Counted from the stretch's first letter, positions 9,475 through 20,903 are shown. The stretch: 64,000 nucleotides of DNA from Thiobacillus sp. 65-1059 (GCA_001897675.1 MKUE01000131.1:1-64000), one strand, 5' to 3'. A program made the numbers and translations. The notes: generated by a model not told the origin, from the letters alone.

Positions 9475-10347
9475 ATGATCCCCGACTTCCCCACCGCCGC
9501 CCTGCCCGACACCTTCGCCATGCACGAAGGCGAACTGATCGCCTTGCAAATGCGCGCCGCACGCGCGCTGGGACTGCCCGACCCGCATTTCCGCGACGAT
9601 TTTCCCGACGCAGCACCCGCGCCCGCGCTGCTTGTCGTTCCCGCGGGCACATTCGAATATGGCGCCGCCGCCTGGGAAAATGCGCCGGCCCAGGAACGCC
9701 CGCGCCGTGCCGCCTCGATCGAACGCAGCTTCGCCCTGGGCGTTTATCCGGTCACCACCGAAGAATTCGAAGCCTATGCCCGCGCCACCGGCTGGCAGCG
9801 GCGCGCGGAACTGCTGTGGCTGTCCGGCCGCAAGCCGGTCATCAATGTGCGGCAGAGCGATGCGCGCGATTATTGCGCCTGGCTTTCCAGCCAGACCGGA
9901 CAGCGCTACCGCCTGCCTACCGAGCAGGAATGGGAATACGCCTACCGCGCCGGGGCCGCAAGCGCCTACCCGCAGGGCGACCGCATCACCCCGGCCGAGG
10001 CGCGCTACAACACCCGCAAGGGTTTCGACGCCGCACGCCCCCGGCGTGCGCACTTGCTGTCGCGCTGTTTCGTCCGCTGCGGTGCCGTGGAAGTCGGCAA
10101 ATTGCGCCCCAACCGCTGGGGCCTGCACGATATGCCGGGCAACGTGTGGGAATACACGGCCAGCCCCTGGACCCGCGACCACGCCAGCCCGCCGGAGCGC
10201 CCCCTGCCCGGCAAACCGCAAGCCGTCGTCGCCAAGGGGGGGTCGTGGTTCGACGGCCCCGAAGACTGCCGCGCCGCCGCGCGGCGGCGGCGTCTGGAGA
10301 ACGAGCTGGACATCAATCTTGGCTTTCGCGTGGCACGCGATGTTTAG
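9475..10347 (+). CDS. formylglycine-generating-enzyme (SUMF1)-like protein
   Basis: YPVTTEEFEAYARATGW, YRLPTEQEWEYAYRAG, GLHDMPGNVWEYTASPW, KGGSWFDGPEDCRAAAR. Confidence 0.83.
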   Translation: MIPDFPTAALPDTFAMHEGELIALQMRAARALGLPDPHFRDDFPDAAPAPALLVVPAGTFEYGAAAWENAPAQERPRRAASIERSFALGVYPVTTEEFEAYARATGWQRRAELLWLSGRKPVINVRQSDARDYCAWLSSQTGQRYRLPTEQEWEYAYRAGAASAYPQGDRITPAEARYNTRKGFDAARPRRAHLLSRCFVRCGAVEVGKLRPNRWGLHDMPGNVWEYTASPWTRDHASPPERPLPGKPQAVVAKGGSWFDGPEDCRAAARRRRLENELDINLGFRVARDV

Positions 10348-10404
10348 CCGGAGACCTTCACGCCATGGATAAGCTTTTGAAATTCAAGGCCTAGCAACGC
10401 GCCC

Positions 10405-11289
10405 ATGCCAGTCCTTCCCTCCGAAACCGATATTTTCATCGCCGAACTCGATACCGCGGTCGAGGCGCACATGAACTGGACCCGCCGCATCCTGCGCTGC
10501 GTGGTGCTGCGCACGACCCCGGGCGATGACGTGCTCGACCCGATGGCTCACACCCTTTGCCATTTCGGGAGCTGGTTCATGTCGAGCCGGGCCGAATTCG
10601 AGGCGCTCGATGCGCAAGCCGCGCAACGCGTCGAGGCGGTGCATCAGGCGATGCATGACGCGATTCGTTCCATCTGCACCCGGGTGCTGGCCGAGCAGCC
10701 GGGCAACCATGCCGATCTGGAGGCATTCGAGCAATCGCAATCCGAACTGCTGGTTCTGCTGGCCCGCTTCAAGACCTTGATTCTTACCAAGGCTGTGCGG
10801 CACGATCCGCTGACCGGGCTGCCCCTGCGCTACGGAATCGAAAACGATTTCGCCCTGTACCGCAAGGCAGCCAGGCGCAACCGCACCCTGCTGTATGTCG
10901 CGATGATCGATGTGGACCATTTCAAGCCGATCAACGATACCCATGGCCATCTGGTGGGCGACCTGGTTTTGCGCCAGCTGGCCGACGTCCTGAAACAGAC
11001 TCTGCGAAGCAACGAACCCTTGTATCGTTTCGGCGGAGAGGAATTTCTCTGGCTGCTGCAATGCCACTCCGCCGCGGAGGCCGAGCAGTCCGCGCAACGC
11101 CTTCTGGGTGCGGTCCGCACCGCCTCCGTGCCGATTCCCGATGGCGCCCCGCTGGCGCTGACCGTCACCCTTGGCCTGGCCCGGGTGCGCGAGCAGGACG
11201 ACCTGTCGAGCGCCATCATGCGTGCCGACCTGGCGCTTTACGAAGGCAAGAAAAGCGGGCGCGACCGTTACGTCATCGCCGATTTTTGA
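10405..11289 (+). CDS. diguanylate cyclase with N-terminal CZB-like zinc-binding domain (DgcZ-like)
   Basis: H22, C52, H80 and H84 spaced like the CZB domain of DgcZ; RFGGEEFLW GGDEF motif. Confidence 0.85.
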   Translation: MPVLPSETDIFIAELDTAVEAHMNWTRRILRCVVLRTTPGDDVLDPMAHTLCHFGSWFMSSRAEFEALDAQAAQRVEAVHQAMHDAIRSICTRVLAEQPGNHADLEAFEQSQSELLVLLARFKTLILTKAVRHDPLTGLPLRYGIENDFALYRKAARRNRTLLYVAMIDVDHFKPINDTHGHLVGDLVLRQLADVLKQTLRSNEPLYRFGGEEFLWLLQCHSAAEAEQSAQRLLGAVRTASVPIPDGAPLALTVTLGLARVREQDDLSSAIMRADLALYEGKKSGRDRYVIADF

Positions 11290-11306
11290 GGTGCCGCCGC
11301 GGCGGC

Positions 11307-12272
11307 TCAGATTGCCAGTTCTTCCTCGGCCTGGAGCAGCACCTGGGCCAGCCGCTGGCCGCTTTCCCAGGCGCGCTCGATTCCCGCGCCGGCAATGCTG
11401 TCGCCAATCAGGGCGACCCGGTTTTCGCGGTCGCCCAGCCAGTAGCCGCCGACCGGGTTTTGCGGCAAGGCGTAGCGCCACAGGTGGGTGGCCTCGACGT
11501 CGACCGGGCATGGCAGGCCGAGCAGCCCCATCAAGGCCGAAGCGGCACGGGTGCCGGCCTCTTCGATCGAGGCTTCGAGGTAGGTTTCGGCGAATTCGTG
11601 GCTGCTGTAAACCGCCCACAGGCCGGGGCCATTGAACGACTGGCGCACCGCCAGATTCAGCAGATGGTCGTCGAACTTGATGACATCCGCCGCCGGACCG
11701 CCTTCCCAGCGCATCAGGAACGACCAGATCGGGCGATAGCGCACTTCGCCCAGGCGCTCGCGCAGCAGCGGCAGCGCATCGAGCATGGGGAGGGCTTGCG
11801 GGGCGGGGACGCTGCAGATGACGCAATCGTAATCGCCAAGAGCGCGGCCGTTTTCAAGGACGATGGTGCGCGGCTGCAACGCCGCGACCGGACTCAGGGT
11901 GTGCAGTCGCGCATCGCCCAGCAAATGGTGCACCAGTTGCGAAGGCTCGATGGTGGGCCGGTAGTGGTTTTGCAGCTGCGCCTGCGCCCACGACACGGTG
12001 GCGCGCCCCTGCCAGATGTTGCCGCGCACCGGCGCGACCCAGCCCTGGCGCACCCAGTCGCGCAACTGGCTGCGGAAGGGATCGCGCCGGGCCGAAAGAA
12101 ACGGGCTCGCCAGCGATGCCCAGCCCTGTTCCATGCGCCTGGTCGACAAGCGTCCGCCGGCGCCGCGCGCCTTGTCGTAGACGTCCACATCCCAACCCGC
12201 TGCGGCGAGTTTTCCTGCACAGCTGGCGCCGGCGACACCCGCGCCGACAATGCCTGCTCTAAGTCTTGTCAT
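11307..12272 (-). CDS. NAD(P)/FAD-dependent amine oxidoreductase (renalase-like)
   Basis: GIVGAGVAGASCAGKLAAAGWDVDVYDKARGAGGRLSTRR. Confidence 0.82.
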   Translation of the reverse strand: MTRLRAGIVGAGVAGASCAGKLAAAGWDVDVYDKARGAGGRLSTRRMEQGWASLASPFLSARRDPFRSQLRDWVRQGWVAPVRGNIWQGRATVSWAQAQLQNHYRPTIEPSQLVHHLLGDARLHTLSPVAALQPRTIVLENGRALGDYDCVICSVPAPQALPMLDALPLLRERLGEVRYRPIWSFLMRWEGGPAADVIKFDDHLLNLAVRQSFNGPGLWAVYSSHEFAETYLEASIEEAGTRAASALMGLLGLPCPVDVEATHLWRYALPQNPVGGYWLGDRENRVALIGDSIAGAGIERAWESGQRLAQVLLQAEEELAI

Positions 12273-12355
12273 GCTTTTTTCCCTTGTTGCGGCCGCATCG
12301 CGGCCGGCTTGTTGCTTGCCTTGCGGCTTTCAAATTCAATGACCGTGGCCACCGG

Positions 12356-12796
12356 CTATCGGTTCCGGTCGGCGCATGTTTTCTGCATGGATACGTGCTG
12401 TATGCCCGCGTCTTCGTATTCCTCGCCCACAGCGACGAAACCGGCCCGCGCGTAAAACCCCGCCGCATGGGTTTGCGCGCTGAGCCTGACGGTAGCGTGT
12501 CCGCGTGCCTGCGCCGCCTGCAAGGCCGCGGCCAGCAAAGCCTGGCCGACCCCGCGCCCGCGCCAGTCCGGCAGCACCGCCATGCGTCCGATATGGCCGT
12601 CGGGCAGTAGACGGGCGCAGCCGATCGGGACAGCGCCATCGGCGATGGCCAGCAGATGCAGCGAACGAGCGTCGTGCGCGTCCCATTCCAGCGCTTCGGG
12701 CACGCCCTGCTCGTCGATGAAGACCGCACGGCGTACCGCGCTCAAGCGTTGCGCATCGTGCGCCCAATCGGTTTCGAGCAGCGTGAAGGCGGCCAT
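12356..12796 (-). CDS. GNAT family N-acetyltransferase
   Basis: VLPDWRGRGVGQALLAAAL acetyl-CoA binding motif, RRAVFIDEQGVP. Confidence 0.85.
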   Translation of the reverse strand: MAAFTLLETDWAHDAQRLSAVRRAVFIDEQGVPEALEWDAHDARSLHLLAIADGAVPIGCARLLPDGHIGRMAVLPDWRGRGVGQALLAAALQAAQARGHATVRLSAQTHAAGFYARAGFVAVGEEYEDAGIQHVSMQKTCADRNR

Positions 12797-12799
12797 GAC

Positions 12800-14086
12800 T
12801 CAGCCGCCGCGGGCAAACCGCCGCGCCGCGCGGTGGCCGCGCGCGGCTTGCACGCCGCGCAACGCCCACAATCCGGCGACGAAATAGCTGCCGGTTATCA
12901 GCAAGGCCCGGCGATGGTCGCCCCCGCTTAGCCAGCTGCTGACGCCGTAGGTCAGTGGGCCGATGATCGACGCCAGCTTCACCGCCAGCCCCCACAGGCC
13001 GAAGAATTCGGCCTGCTGCGCGGGCGGCGCCAGCAGCCCGATCATCGCGCGGCCCGCCGATTGCGAGGCGCCCATGCACAGGCCGGCCAGGTTGGCCGCC
13101 ACCCAGAACATGCGCTCGTCGGGCGCGCTCCAGGCCAGCAGCACCATCGCGATCCAGCCGGCCAGCGTGAACGCGATCGCCCGCACATGGCCGATGCGAT
13201 CCTGCACATGGCCGAAGACAAAAGCGCCGATCGCCGCCGTGACGTTGACCAGCAGCACCAGCAGGATGGTTTGCGAGGTATCGAAATGGAATGCCTGGCT
13301 GGCGTAAATCGCCGCCAGCACGATCACCGCCTGGATGCCGGCCTGGTACAGCACGGTGCAGACCAGAAAGCGCTTCAGATCGGGCAGCTGGCGCAGATGG
13401 CCCAGGGTATGCCGCACCTGTTGCCAGGCACTGCGCGCGCTGCGTCCGGCCTGCGGCGCAGCGCGTTCGCGCAGCAGCAGCAGCGTCGGCAAGCTGGCGA
13501 GCAGGAACAGCGCGGCCGTGATCAGCATGCTGACCGGAACGAAGTCGCTTGCCTGCTGCCCGCGTGCCTGCGCCCAGCCGATATAGGCCAGGCTCGCGCC
13601 GAGCGACACCAGCCCGCCGGCATAGCCGAGCGACCAGCCCCAGCCCGATACGCGGCCGAGCGCGCGCGGACGGGCGAGCTCGGGCAGAAAGGCCGCGATC
13701 AGGTTCTCGCCGGTGCCGAAAAAATAGTTGGACAGCACCAGTGCGGCGATGGCCCATGCCAGCGCGCCCGGCGCGGCGAAATAAAGCAGCGCGGTAAACC
13801 CGACGCAGCCCAGCGTGGTCAGCCACAACAGTTTTTTCTTGCTGGCATGGGTGTCGGCCCAGGCGCCGACCAGCGGCGCGGTCAGCATCACCAGCGCGTA
13901 GGAAACGGACAGGGCAAGGGTCCAAACAAAGGTCGCCCACGGCGCATCGCCCGCCACGCCGGCGACGAAATAGGCGCTGAACACGGCGGTAACGACCACC
14001 GTCGTGTAGCCCGAGTTGGCGAAATCGTACATCGCCCAGGCCCATACTTCGCGGCGCGTCACGCCCGGCTGCAGCAGGGGATTCAT
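12800..14086 (-). CDS. MFS transporter, UMF1/Atg22-like
   Basis: REVWAWAMYDFANSGYTTVVVTAVFSAYFV; start ATG overlaps the ABC transporter stop. Confidence 0.83.
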   Translation of the reverse strand: MNPLLQPGVTRREVWAWAMYDFANSGYTTVVVTAVFSAYFVAGVAGDAPWATFVWTLALSVSYALVMLTAPLVGAWADTHASKKKLLWLTTLGCVGFTALLYFAAPGALAWAIAALVLSNYFFGTGENLIAAFLPELARPRALGRVSGWGWSLGYAGGLVSLGASLAYIGWAQARGQQASDFVPVSMLITAALFLLASLPTLLLLRERAAPQAGRSARSAWQQVRHTLGHLRQLPDLKRFLVCTVLYQAGIQAVIVLAAIYASQAFHFDTSQTILLVLLVNVTAAIGAFVFGHVQDRIGHVRAIAFTLAGWIAMVLLAWSAPDERMFWVAANLAGLCMGASQSAGRAMIGLLAPPAQQAEFFGLWGLAVKLASIIGPLTYGVSSWLSGGDHRRALLITGSYFVAGLWALRGVQAARGHRAARRFARGG

Positions 14087-15882
14087 TGCGTTGCGTGGTC
14101 CTCGGCCTGCTGCTGCAGCGCCCACATGTGGGCATACACGCCGTTCTTTTCCAGCAGTTCGGGATGCCGCCCGCGCTCGACGATGCGCCCGTCCTCCATC
14201 ACCAGGATCTCGTCGGCCTCGACCACGGTGGACAGGCGGTGCGCGATGATGAGGCTGGTGCGGCTCCTGGCGATTTCCAGCAGTTCGCCCTGGATGGCTT
14301 TTTCGGTCTTGGTGTCGAGCGCCGAGGTCGCCTCGTCGAGAATCAGGATCGCGGGGTTTTTCAGCAGGGTGCGGGCGATCGCCACGCGCTGCTTCTCGCC
14401 GCCGGAGAGCTTCAGCCCGCGCTCGCCCACCACCGTGTCCCAGCCCTGCGGCAGGCTTTCGATGAAGTGCAGGATGTGCGCCGCGCGCGCGGCCTCGACC
14501 ACTTCCTCGCGGCTGGCATCCGGCCGGCCGTAGGCGATGTTGTAGTAGATGCTGTCGTTGAACAGCACGGTGTCCTGCGGCACCACGCCGATGGCGGCGC
14601 GCAGGCTGTCCTGGGTGACGTGGCGGATGTCCTGGCCGTCGATGCTGATGCTGCCGGCGCCGACGTCGTAGAAGCGGAACAGCAGGCGCGCGAGCGTCGA
14701 CTTGCCGGCGCCGCTGGAGCCCACCGCCGCCACCGTCCGGCCGGCGGGAATGGTGAAGCTGACGTCGTGCAGGATCGGCCGGTCGGCATTGTAGGAGAAG
14801 CTGACGCGATCGAACTTCACCTCGCCCGCCGCCACGTCGAGATCGCGCGCGCCGGGCCTGTCCTCGACCTCGCGCGGCCGCCCCATCAGCGCGAACATGC
14901 GCTCGACGTCGGTGATCGACTCCTTGATCTGGCGGTACATCACGCCGAGAAAGCTGAGCGGCTGGAACATCTGCAGCAGGAAGGCGTTGACCATCACCAG
15001 GTCGCCCAGCGTCAGCGTGCCCTCGACCACGCCGGCGGCGGCGCGCAGCACCATCAGCGTCACGCCGACGGCGATCACCCCGGCCTGCGCGGTGTTGAGC
15101 AGGCCCAGCGAGCGCTGCGACTTCAGCGCCATGTCCTCCCACTCGATCAGGCTGCTGTCGTAGCGCCTGGCCTCGTATTTCTCGTTGCCGAAGTACTTGA
15201 CCGTCTCGTAGTTCAGGAGACTGTCGATGGCGCGGCCATAGGCTTCCGAGTCGAGCGTGTTGGCGCGGCGCACGAACTGGGTGCGCCATTCGGTGATGGT
15301 GACGGTGAAGCCGATGTAGGCTGCCAGGGTGACCAGCGTCAGCACCCCGAAAACCCAGTCGAGCTTGACGAACAGGATGCCGGCGACCATCAGGATTTCC
15401 AGCACCGTGGGGGTGATGCGGAACAGCAGATAGCCGACCAGGCTCGACAACGCCTTGGAGCCGCGCTCGATGTCGCGGGTGATGCCGCCGGTCTGCCGCT
15501 CCAGATGGAAGCGCAGCGACAGCGCGTGCAGGTGCCTGAACACCGCCATGCTGATGCGCCGCATCGCGCGCTGGGTGACCTTGGCGAAGATCACGTCGCG
15601 CAGGTCGGCGAAGGTGGTGCTGGCGAAGCGCAACACGCCGTAGCCCAGGATCAGCGCCAGGGGCAATACCAGTTCGGGGCGCGGCCGGTCGAGTGCGTCG
15701 ATGATCTCCTTCAGCACCAGCGGCACCGCCACCGACGCCAGCTTGGCGCCGACCAGCAGCGCCAGCGCCAGCAGCACGCGGCCGCGGAATTCCCACAGAT
15801 AGGGGAACAGCCGGCCCAGGGAGCGCAGACTGGGATCGCCGGGCGGCGGCGGTGCGGTGTGGGAATGAACGGCGGGATGCAT
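14083..15882 (-). CDS. ABC transporter ATP-binding protein/permease (ATM1/HMT-type)
   Basis: Six-TM domain, Walker A GSSGAGKST, LSGGEKQR, ILDEATSALD. Confidence 0.92.
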   Translation of the reverse strand: MHPAVHSHTAPPPPGDPSLRSLGRLFPYLWEFRGRVLLALALLVGAKLASVAVPLVLKEIIDALDRPRPELVLPLALILGYGVLRFASTTFADLRDVIFAKVTQRAMRRISMAVFRHLHALSLRFHLERQTGGITRDIERGSKALSSLVGYLLFRITPTVLEILMVAGILFVKLDWVFGVLTLVTLAAYIGFTVTITEWRTQFVRRANTLDSEAYGRAIDSLLNYETVKYFGNEKYEARRYDSSLIEWEDMALKSQRSLGLLNTAQAGVIAVGVTLMVLRAAAGVVEGTLTLGDLVMVNAFLLQMFQPLSFLGVMYRQIKESITDVERMFALMGRPREVEDRPGARDLDVAAGEVKFDRVSFSYNADRPILHDVSFTIPAGRTVAAVGSSGAGKSTLARLLFRFYDVGAGSISIDGQDIRHVTQDSLRAAIGVVPQDTVLFNDSIYYNIAYGRPDASREEVVEAARAAHILHFIESLPQGWDTVVGERGLKLSGGEKQRVAIARTLLKNPAILILDEATSALDTKTEKAIQGELLEIARSRTSLIIAHRLSTVVEADEILVMEDGRIVERGRHPELLEKNGVYAHMWALQQQAEDHATQ

Positions 15883-15963
15883 CAGGTCGGGTAGAATCGT
15901 GGCTTGTTTTTCCCGATTTTACGTCCATGGGCGGCCGATTCCGACCCGGGCGACTGAAATAGC

Positions 15964-16311
15964 ATGAAGCTCTACGGTATCCCCAACTGCTCCACCGTCA
16001 AAAAAGCCCGCACCTGGCTTGCCGATCACGCGCATGACGTCCCCTTTCACGACTTCAGGAAACAGGGCGTCGATGCCGCCTGGCTGCGCGAGGTCGTGGC
16101 GCAAACCGGATGGCAGGCGCTGGTCAATACGCGCGGCACCACCTGGCGCAAGCTGACGGACGCGGAAAAAGCCGCCGTCACCGACGAGGCCGGCGCCATT
16201 GCCCTGATGCTGGCCCAGCCCAGCGTGATCAAGCGCCCGGTGCTGGAGCGGGATGGCAGTTATCATGTCGGCTTTGCCGAAGAACACTATCAAGCCCTGT
16301 TCGGAGAATGA
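15964..16311 (+). CDS. ArsC/Spx family reductase
   Basis: MKLYGIPNCSTVKKARTWL, PSVIKRPVLE. Confidence 0.92.
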   Translation: MKLYGIPNCSTVKKARTWLADHAHDVPFHDFRKQGVDAAWLREVVAQTGWQALVNTRGTTWRKLTDAEKAAVTDEAGAIALMLAQPSVIKRPVLERDGSYHVGFAEEHYQALFGE

Positions 16312-17448
<1,137 letters not shown>

Positions 17449-17468
17449 TCCTTATAAGAAATCGGCGC

Positions 17469-18362
17469 ATGAAACACTTCGACGACACTGAATCCCTCAT
17501 CACCGTGCGCGACTGGCTGCGCTTCGCGGTGTCGCGCTTCAACGAAGCGCGGCTGTCCTTCGGCCACGGCTCCGACAACGCCTTCGACGAAGCGGCGTAC
17601 CTGATCCTGCACACCCTGCATCTGCCGCTCGACCGGCTCGAGCCCTTCCTCGATGCCAGCCTGACGCATGGCGAATCCGAACAGGTGCAGGCGGTGATCG
17701 AACGCCGGGTCAAGGAACGCATTCCCGCGGCCTACCTCACGCGCGAAGCCTGGCTGGGCGAGCACCGCTTCTATGTCGACGAGCGCGTGATCGTGCCGCG
17801 CTCCTTCATCGCCGAACTGCTGCACGAGCAGCTGGCGCCGTGGGTCGAGGATCCGCATGCAGTGGGCAGCGTGCTCGACCTGTGTACCGGCTCCGGCTGC
17901 CTCGCCATCCTGGCGGCGCTGGCCTTCCCCGGTTCCCGCATCGATGCAGTCGATCTGTCCAGGGATGCGCTTGCCGTCGCCGCGAAGAACGTCGCCGATT
18001 ACGGCCTCGCGGATCGCGTCGAACTGGTTGAATCAGACCTGTTCGCGGCGCTGAACGGCCGCACTTACGACGTGATCATCAGCAACCCGCCCTACGTGAA
18101 CGCCGAATCGGTCGCCGCACTGCCGCCGGAATACCGGGCGGAACCCGCGCTGGCGCTCGGTTCCGGAGAAGACGGCCTGGACGCCACCCGGCGGATTCTG
18201 GCTCAGGCCCAATCCCATCTCAACCCCGGCGGCCTGCTGCTGGTGGAAATCGGCCACAACCGCGACGCCCTCGAAGCCGCCTACCCCACCCTGCCCTTCA
18301 CCTGGCTCGATACCGAGCGCGGCGACCAATTCGTGTTCATGCTGCGGCGCGAGGATCTGTAG
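17469..18362 (+). CDS. prmB: 50S ribosomal protein L3 N5-glutamine methyltransferase
   Basis: SVLDLCTGSGCLAI, ISNPPYVN; upstream DTESLITVRDWLRFAVSRFNEA typical of PrmB. Confidence 0.95.
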   Translation: MKHFDDTESLITVRDWLRFAVSRFNEARLSFGHGSDNAFDEAAYLILHTLHLPLDRLEPFLDASLTHGESEQVQAVIERRVKERIPAAYLTREAWLGEHRFYVDERVIVPRSFIAELLHEQLAPWVEDPHAVGSVLDLCTGSGCLAILAALAFPGSRIDAVDLSRDALAVAAKNVADYGLADRVELVESDLFAALNGRTYDVIISNPPYVNAESVAALPPEYRAEPALALGSGEDGLDATRRILAQAQSHLNPGGLLLVEIGHNRDALEAAYPTLPFTWLDTERGDQFVFMLRREDL

Positions 18363-18368
18363 GCCGCC

Positions 18369-18821
18369 TCAGCCTCCCAGGCTGGCCGCGATGATCGCGG
18401 CCAGCTGCCGCGCGGCGGCCTGAATCTCGGGCCCTGGCGCTGCGCCCGGATGCGCCGCGGCGATTTCGATTCCGTACAGCTCCAGCCGCGACGGCAGGCC
18501 GCCGAGTTCGCGTGCCAGCGTCAGCGCCGCCAGCACGCCGAAGCCATGGCTGGACAGGCCATGGCCGTAGCGGGGCCAGTCCTCCTCATCGAATCGCGCC
18601 AGCCGGCCGGGCCGGCCATGGCTTTGCATGGCGTCGACCAGAATGACCCGGTCGGCGCCCCCCAGCAGGCCGATCAGCCCCGCGCCCGGCCGATCCAGTT
18701 TTTCGATGACGAGCACCTCGCCGGCCTGCATGCCGCCGGCCAGCAAGGCATCGACGACCAGCCAGCCGGCCTGGTCGTCGCCCGACGGCGAGCCGATGCC
18801 GAGGATGCGCACCCCGCTCAT
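18369..18821 (-). CDS. hydrogenase maturation protease
   Basis: MSGVRILGIGSPSGDDQAGW, VDAMQSHG, SSHGFGVLAAL; downstream of and overlapping the large subunit. Confidence 0.87.
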   Translation of the reverse strand: MSGVRILGIGSPSGDDQAGWLVVDALLAGGMQAGEVLVIEKLDRPGAGLIGLLGGADRVILVDAMQSHGRPGRLARFDEEDWPRYGHGLSSHGFGVLAALTLARELGGLPSRLELYGIEIAAAHPGAAPGPEIQAAARQLAAIIAASLGG

Positions 18822-20119
18822 GTCCGCTCCACCGTCATGCGCAGGAAATGGGTGGCGCAGGAAATGCAGGGGTCGTAGTTGCGGATGACTTTTTCGCAGT
18901 GCAGCCGCAGCGCCTCGTCCGGCTGATCGAGGCCGAAGTCGAGCAGCGACCGCCGCAAGTCCTCTTCAATCCGTGCCTGGTTCTGGCTGGTCGGCGGCAC
19001 GATGCGCGCGCTGACCACGCAGCCGTCGGCGTCCATCTCGTAGCGGTGCCAGAGGAGCCCGCGCGGCGCCTCGGTGCAGCCGGCGGCCACGCCGGCGCGC
19101 GGGGTGACCGGCACCCAGGGCGAGTCCGGCACGCGATAGCCGTCGAGCAGGCGCAAGGCTTCGTGCAATGCCAGCAGGATTTCCACTGCGCGTGCCAGCA
19201 GGCTGTGAAACAGGTTGCGGCTGGGCAGCACGAGGCCGGTTGCGGCCAGCAGCGCCTTGATGCGCGCGGGCAGCCGCGCGTGGTTGAGGTTCAGCCGTGC
19301 CAGCGGCCCGACCAGATAGGGCTGCTGGCGATAGCTGCTGAACAGCGCGGTGGAATGCGCTTCGTGGCGCTCGGCGAAATGCTCGTCGTAGGCCGCCGCG
19401 CCGATATGCAGGCCGTCGCTGGCGCCGATGTCGCCGCATTCGATGGCGTAGTCGAGCGGGTGCCGCATGGCGACGCAGACGAAGGCCTGATCGTCCTGCG
19501 GCACCGCAATGCCGGCCGCCCAGCGGATCAGCGCCTCGGCTTCCGGCAGCGCCGCGCGCAGCTTCTCCCGGATGTCGCCGATGCGCTCGACCGAAGGCGC
19601 GCCGTGAAACCCGCCGACGCGAATGCCGACCGGATGCACCGAACGCGCGCCGAACAGATCCATCAGTTCGTTGCCCAGCGCCTGGATGCGCAAGCCGCGG
19701 CGCACTTCTTCGGGGGCGATGCGCGCCAGTTCGATGACGCTGCTGCAGCCGAAGAAATCCGGCGCGGCCAGCAGATGGATGTGCAGGCTGTGGCTCTGGA
19801 TCCATTCGCCGCAGTAGAACACCCGGCGCATCGCGCGCGCCCACGGGCTGAGTTCGACGCCGAACAGCCGTTCCAGCGCCTGCGCGGCGGTGGCTTGGTA
19901 GGCCACCGGGCAGATGCCGCAGATGCGCGCCACCATGTCCGGGATTTCGGTGTAGCTGCGGCCTTCGAGGAATTTCTCGAAGAAGCGCGGCGGCTCGAAG
20001 ATGCGCAGGCGCAACTGGACGATCTCGCCGTTGTCGATGCGCAGGTCGAGCGCGCCCTCGCCTTCCACCCGGGTCAGCACGGGGACGTGAATGGCCACGC
20101 TGCGGCGCTGTTCACTCAT
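18818..20119 (-). CDS. [NiFe] hydrogenase large (alpha) subunit, group 3-like
   Basis: ARICGICPVAYQ (L1) and C-terminal DPCISCATHFLRM (L2) Ni ligands. Confidence 0.92.
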   Translation of the reverse strand: MSEQRRSVAIHVPVLTRVEGEGALDLRIDNGEIVQLRLRIFEPPRFFEKFLEGRSYTEIPDMVARICGICPVAYQATAAQALERLFGVELSPWARAMRRVFYCGEWIQSHSLHIHLLAAPDFFGCSSVIELARIAPEEVRRGLRIQALGNELMDLFGARSVHPVGIRVGGFHGAPSVERIGDIREKLRAALPEAEALIRWAAGIAVPQDDQAFVCVAMRHPLDYAIECGDIGASDGLHIGAAAYDEHFAERHEAHSTALFSSYRQQPYLVGPLARLNLNHARLPARIKALLAATGLVLPSRNLFHSLLARAVEILLALHEALRLLDGYRVPDSPWVPVTPRAGVAAGCTEAPRGLLWHRYEMDADGCVVSARIVPPTSQNQARIEEDLRRSLLDFGLDQPDEALRLHCEKVIRNYDPCISCATHFLRMTVERT

Positions 20120-20903
20120 CGCGCTTCATCCTTGCCTTGTCCGCCGCCGCCAGAAACGCCGGCGCCTGGCTGTTGATCGACCGGAAGCGCCGGGCGATGG
20201 CGGGCGGATCGAGCCCCTGGCGGCCGAACTGCGCCGCCAGCGCGTCGGTGTTGGCGTTTTCCGCGGGGCCGTAGCAGCCGTAGCAGTCGCGTCCCAGGCC
20301 GGGGCACAGGGCGCCGCAGCCGGCCCGCGTCACCGGCCCCATGCAGGGGATGCCGCGGCTCACCATCACGCAGGCGAAGTTGCGCCGCTTGCATTCGGTG
20401 CACACCTTGTCGGCGTCGTCGCGCGGCGCCGCCCCCAGCAGCAGGGAATTCACCACTGCCAGTATCTGCGGGCCGCTGACCGGGCAGCCCCACAGCTCGA
20501 AGTCCACGGCCACGTGGCTGGAAATCGGCGTCGAGCGTTCGAGGCTGGCGACCGCATCGGGGCGGCCGTAGATCTGCGCGATCCATTGTGCGCCGTCGGC
20601 GCCGTTGCGCAGGGCCTGGATGCCGCCGGCGGTGGCGCAGGCGCCGATGGCGATCAGCATGCGACTGTGGCGGCGAATGCGCTGGATGCGTTCGAGGTCT
20701 GCCGGCGTCGACACGCTGCCTTCGACGAACGCAAGGTCCACTTCGGCATCCGGGTCGAGCGGGCCGGCTTCGGCGAAGTGCACCAGTTCGACCCGTTCGG
20801 CCAGCGCGAGCAGATCCTCGCCGAGGTTGAGGAAGGCCAGCTGGCAGCCATCGCAGGAACTGAACTTGTGCACCGCCACGCGCGGTCTTGTCGGCGCGCG
20901 CAT
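20112..20903 (-). CDS. [NiFe] hydrogenase small (delta) subunit
   Basis: VHKFSSCDGCQLAFLNL, IGACATAGGIQ, CPVSG, CTECKRRNFAC and GLGRDCYGCYG FeS motifs. Confidence 0.9.
   Translation of the reverse strand: MRAPTRPRVAVHKFSSCDGCQLAFLNLGEDLLALAERVELVHFAEAGPLDPDAEVDLAFVEGSVSTPADLERIQRIRRHSRMLIAIGACATAGGIQALRNGADGAQWIAQIYGRPDAVASLERSTPISSHVAVDFELWGCPVSGPQILAVVNSLLLGAAPRDDADKVCTECKRRNFACVMVSRGIPCMGPVTRAGCGALCPGLGRDCYGCYGPAENANTDALAAQFGRQGLDPPAIARRFRSINSQAPAFLAAADKARMKRDE

Noticed and set aside
12800-15928. 1042-aa minus-strand ORF as an ABC-MFS fusion
   Set aside because: The first part is an out-of-frame shadow of the ABC transporter (14083-15882); the MFS starts at its own ATG (14086)
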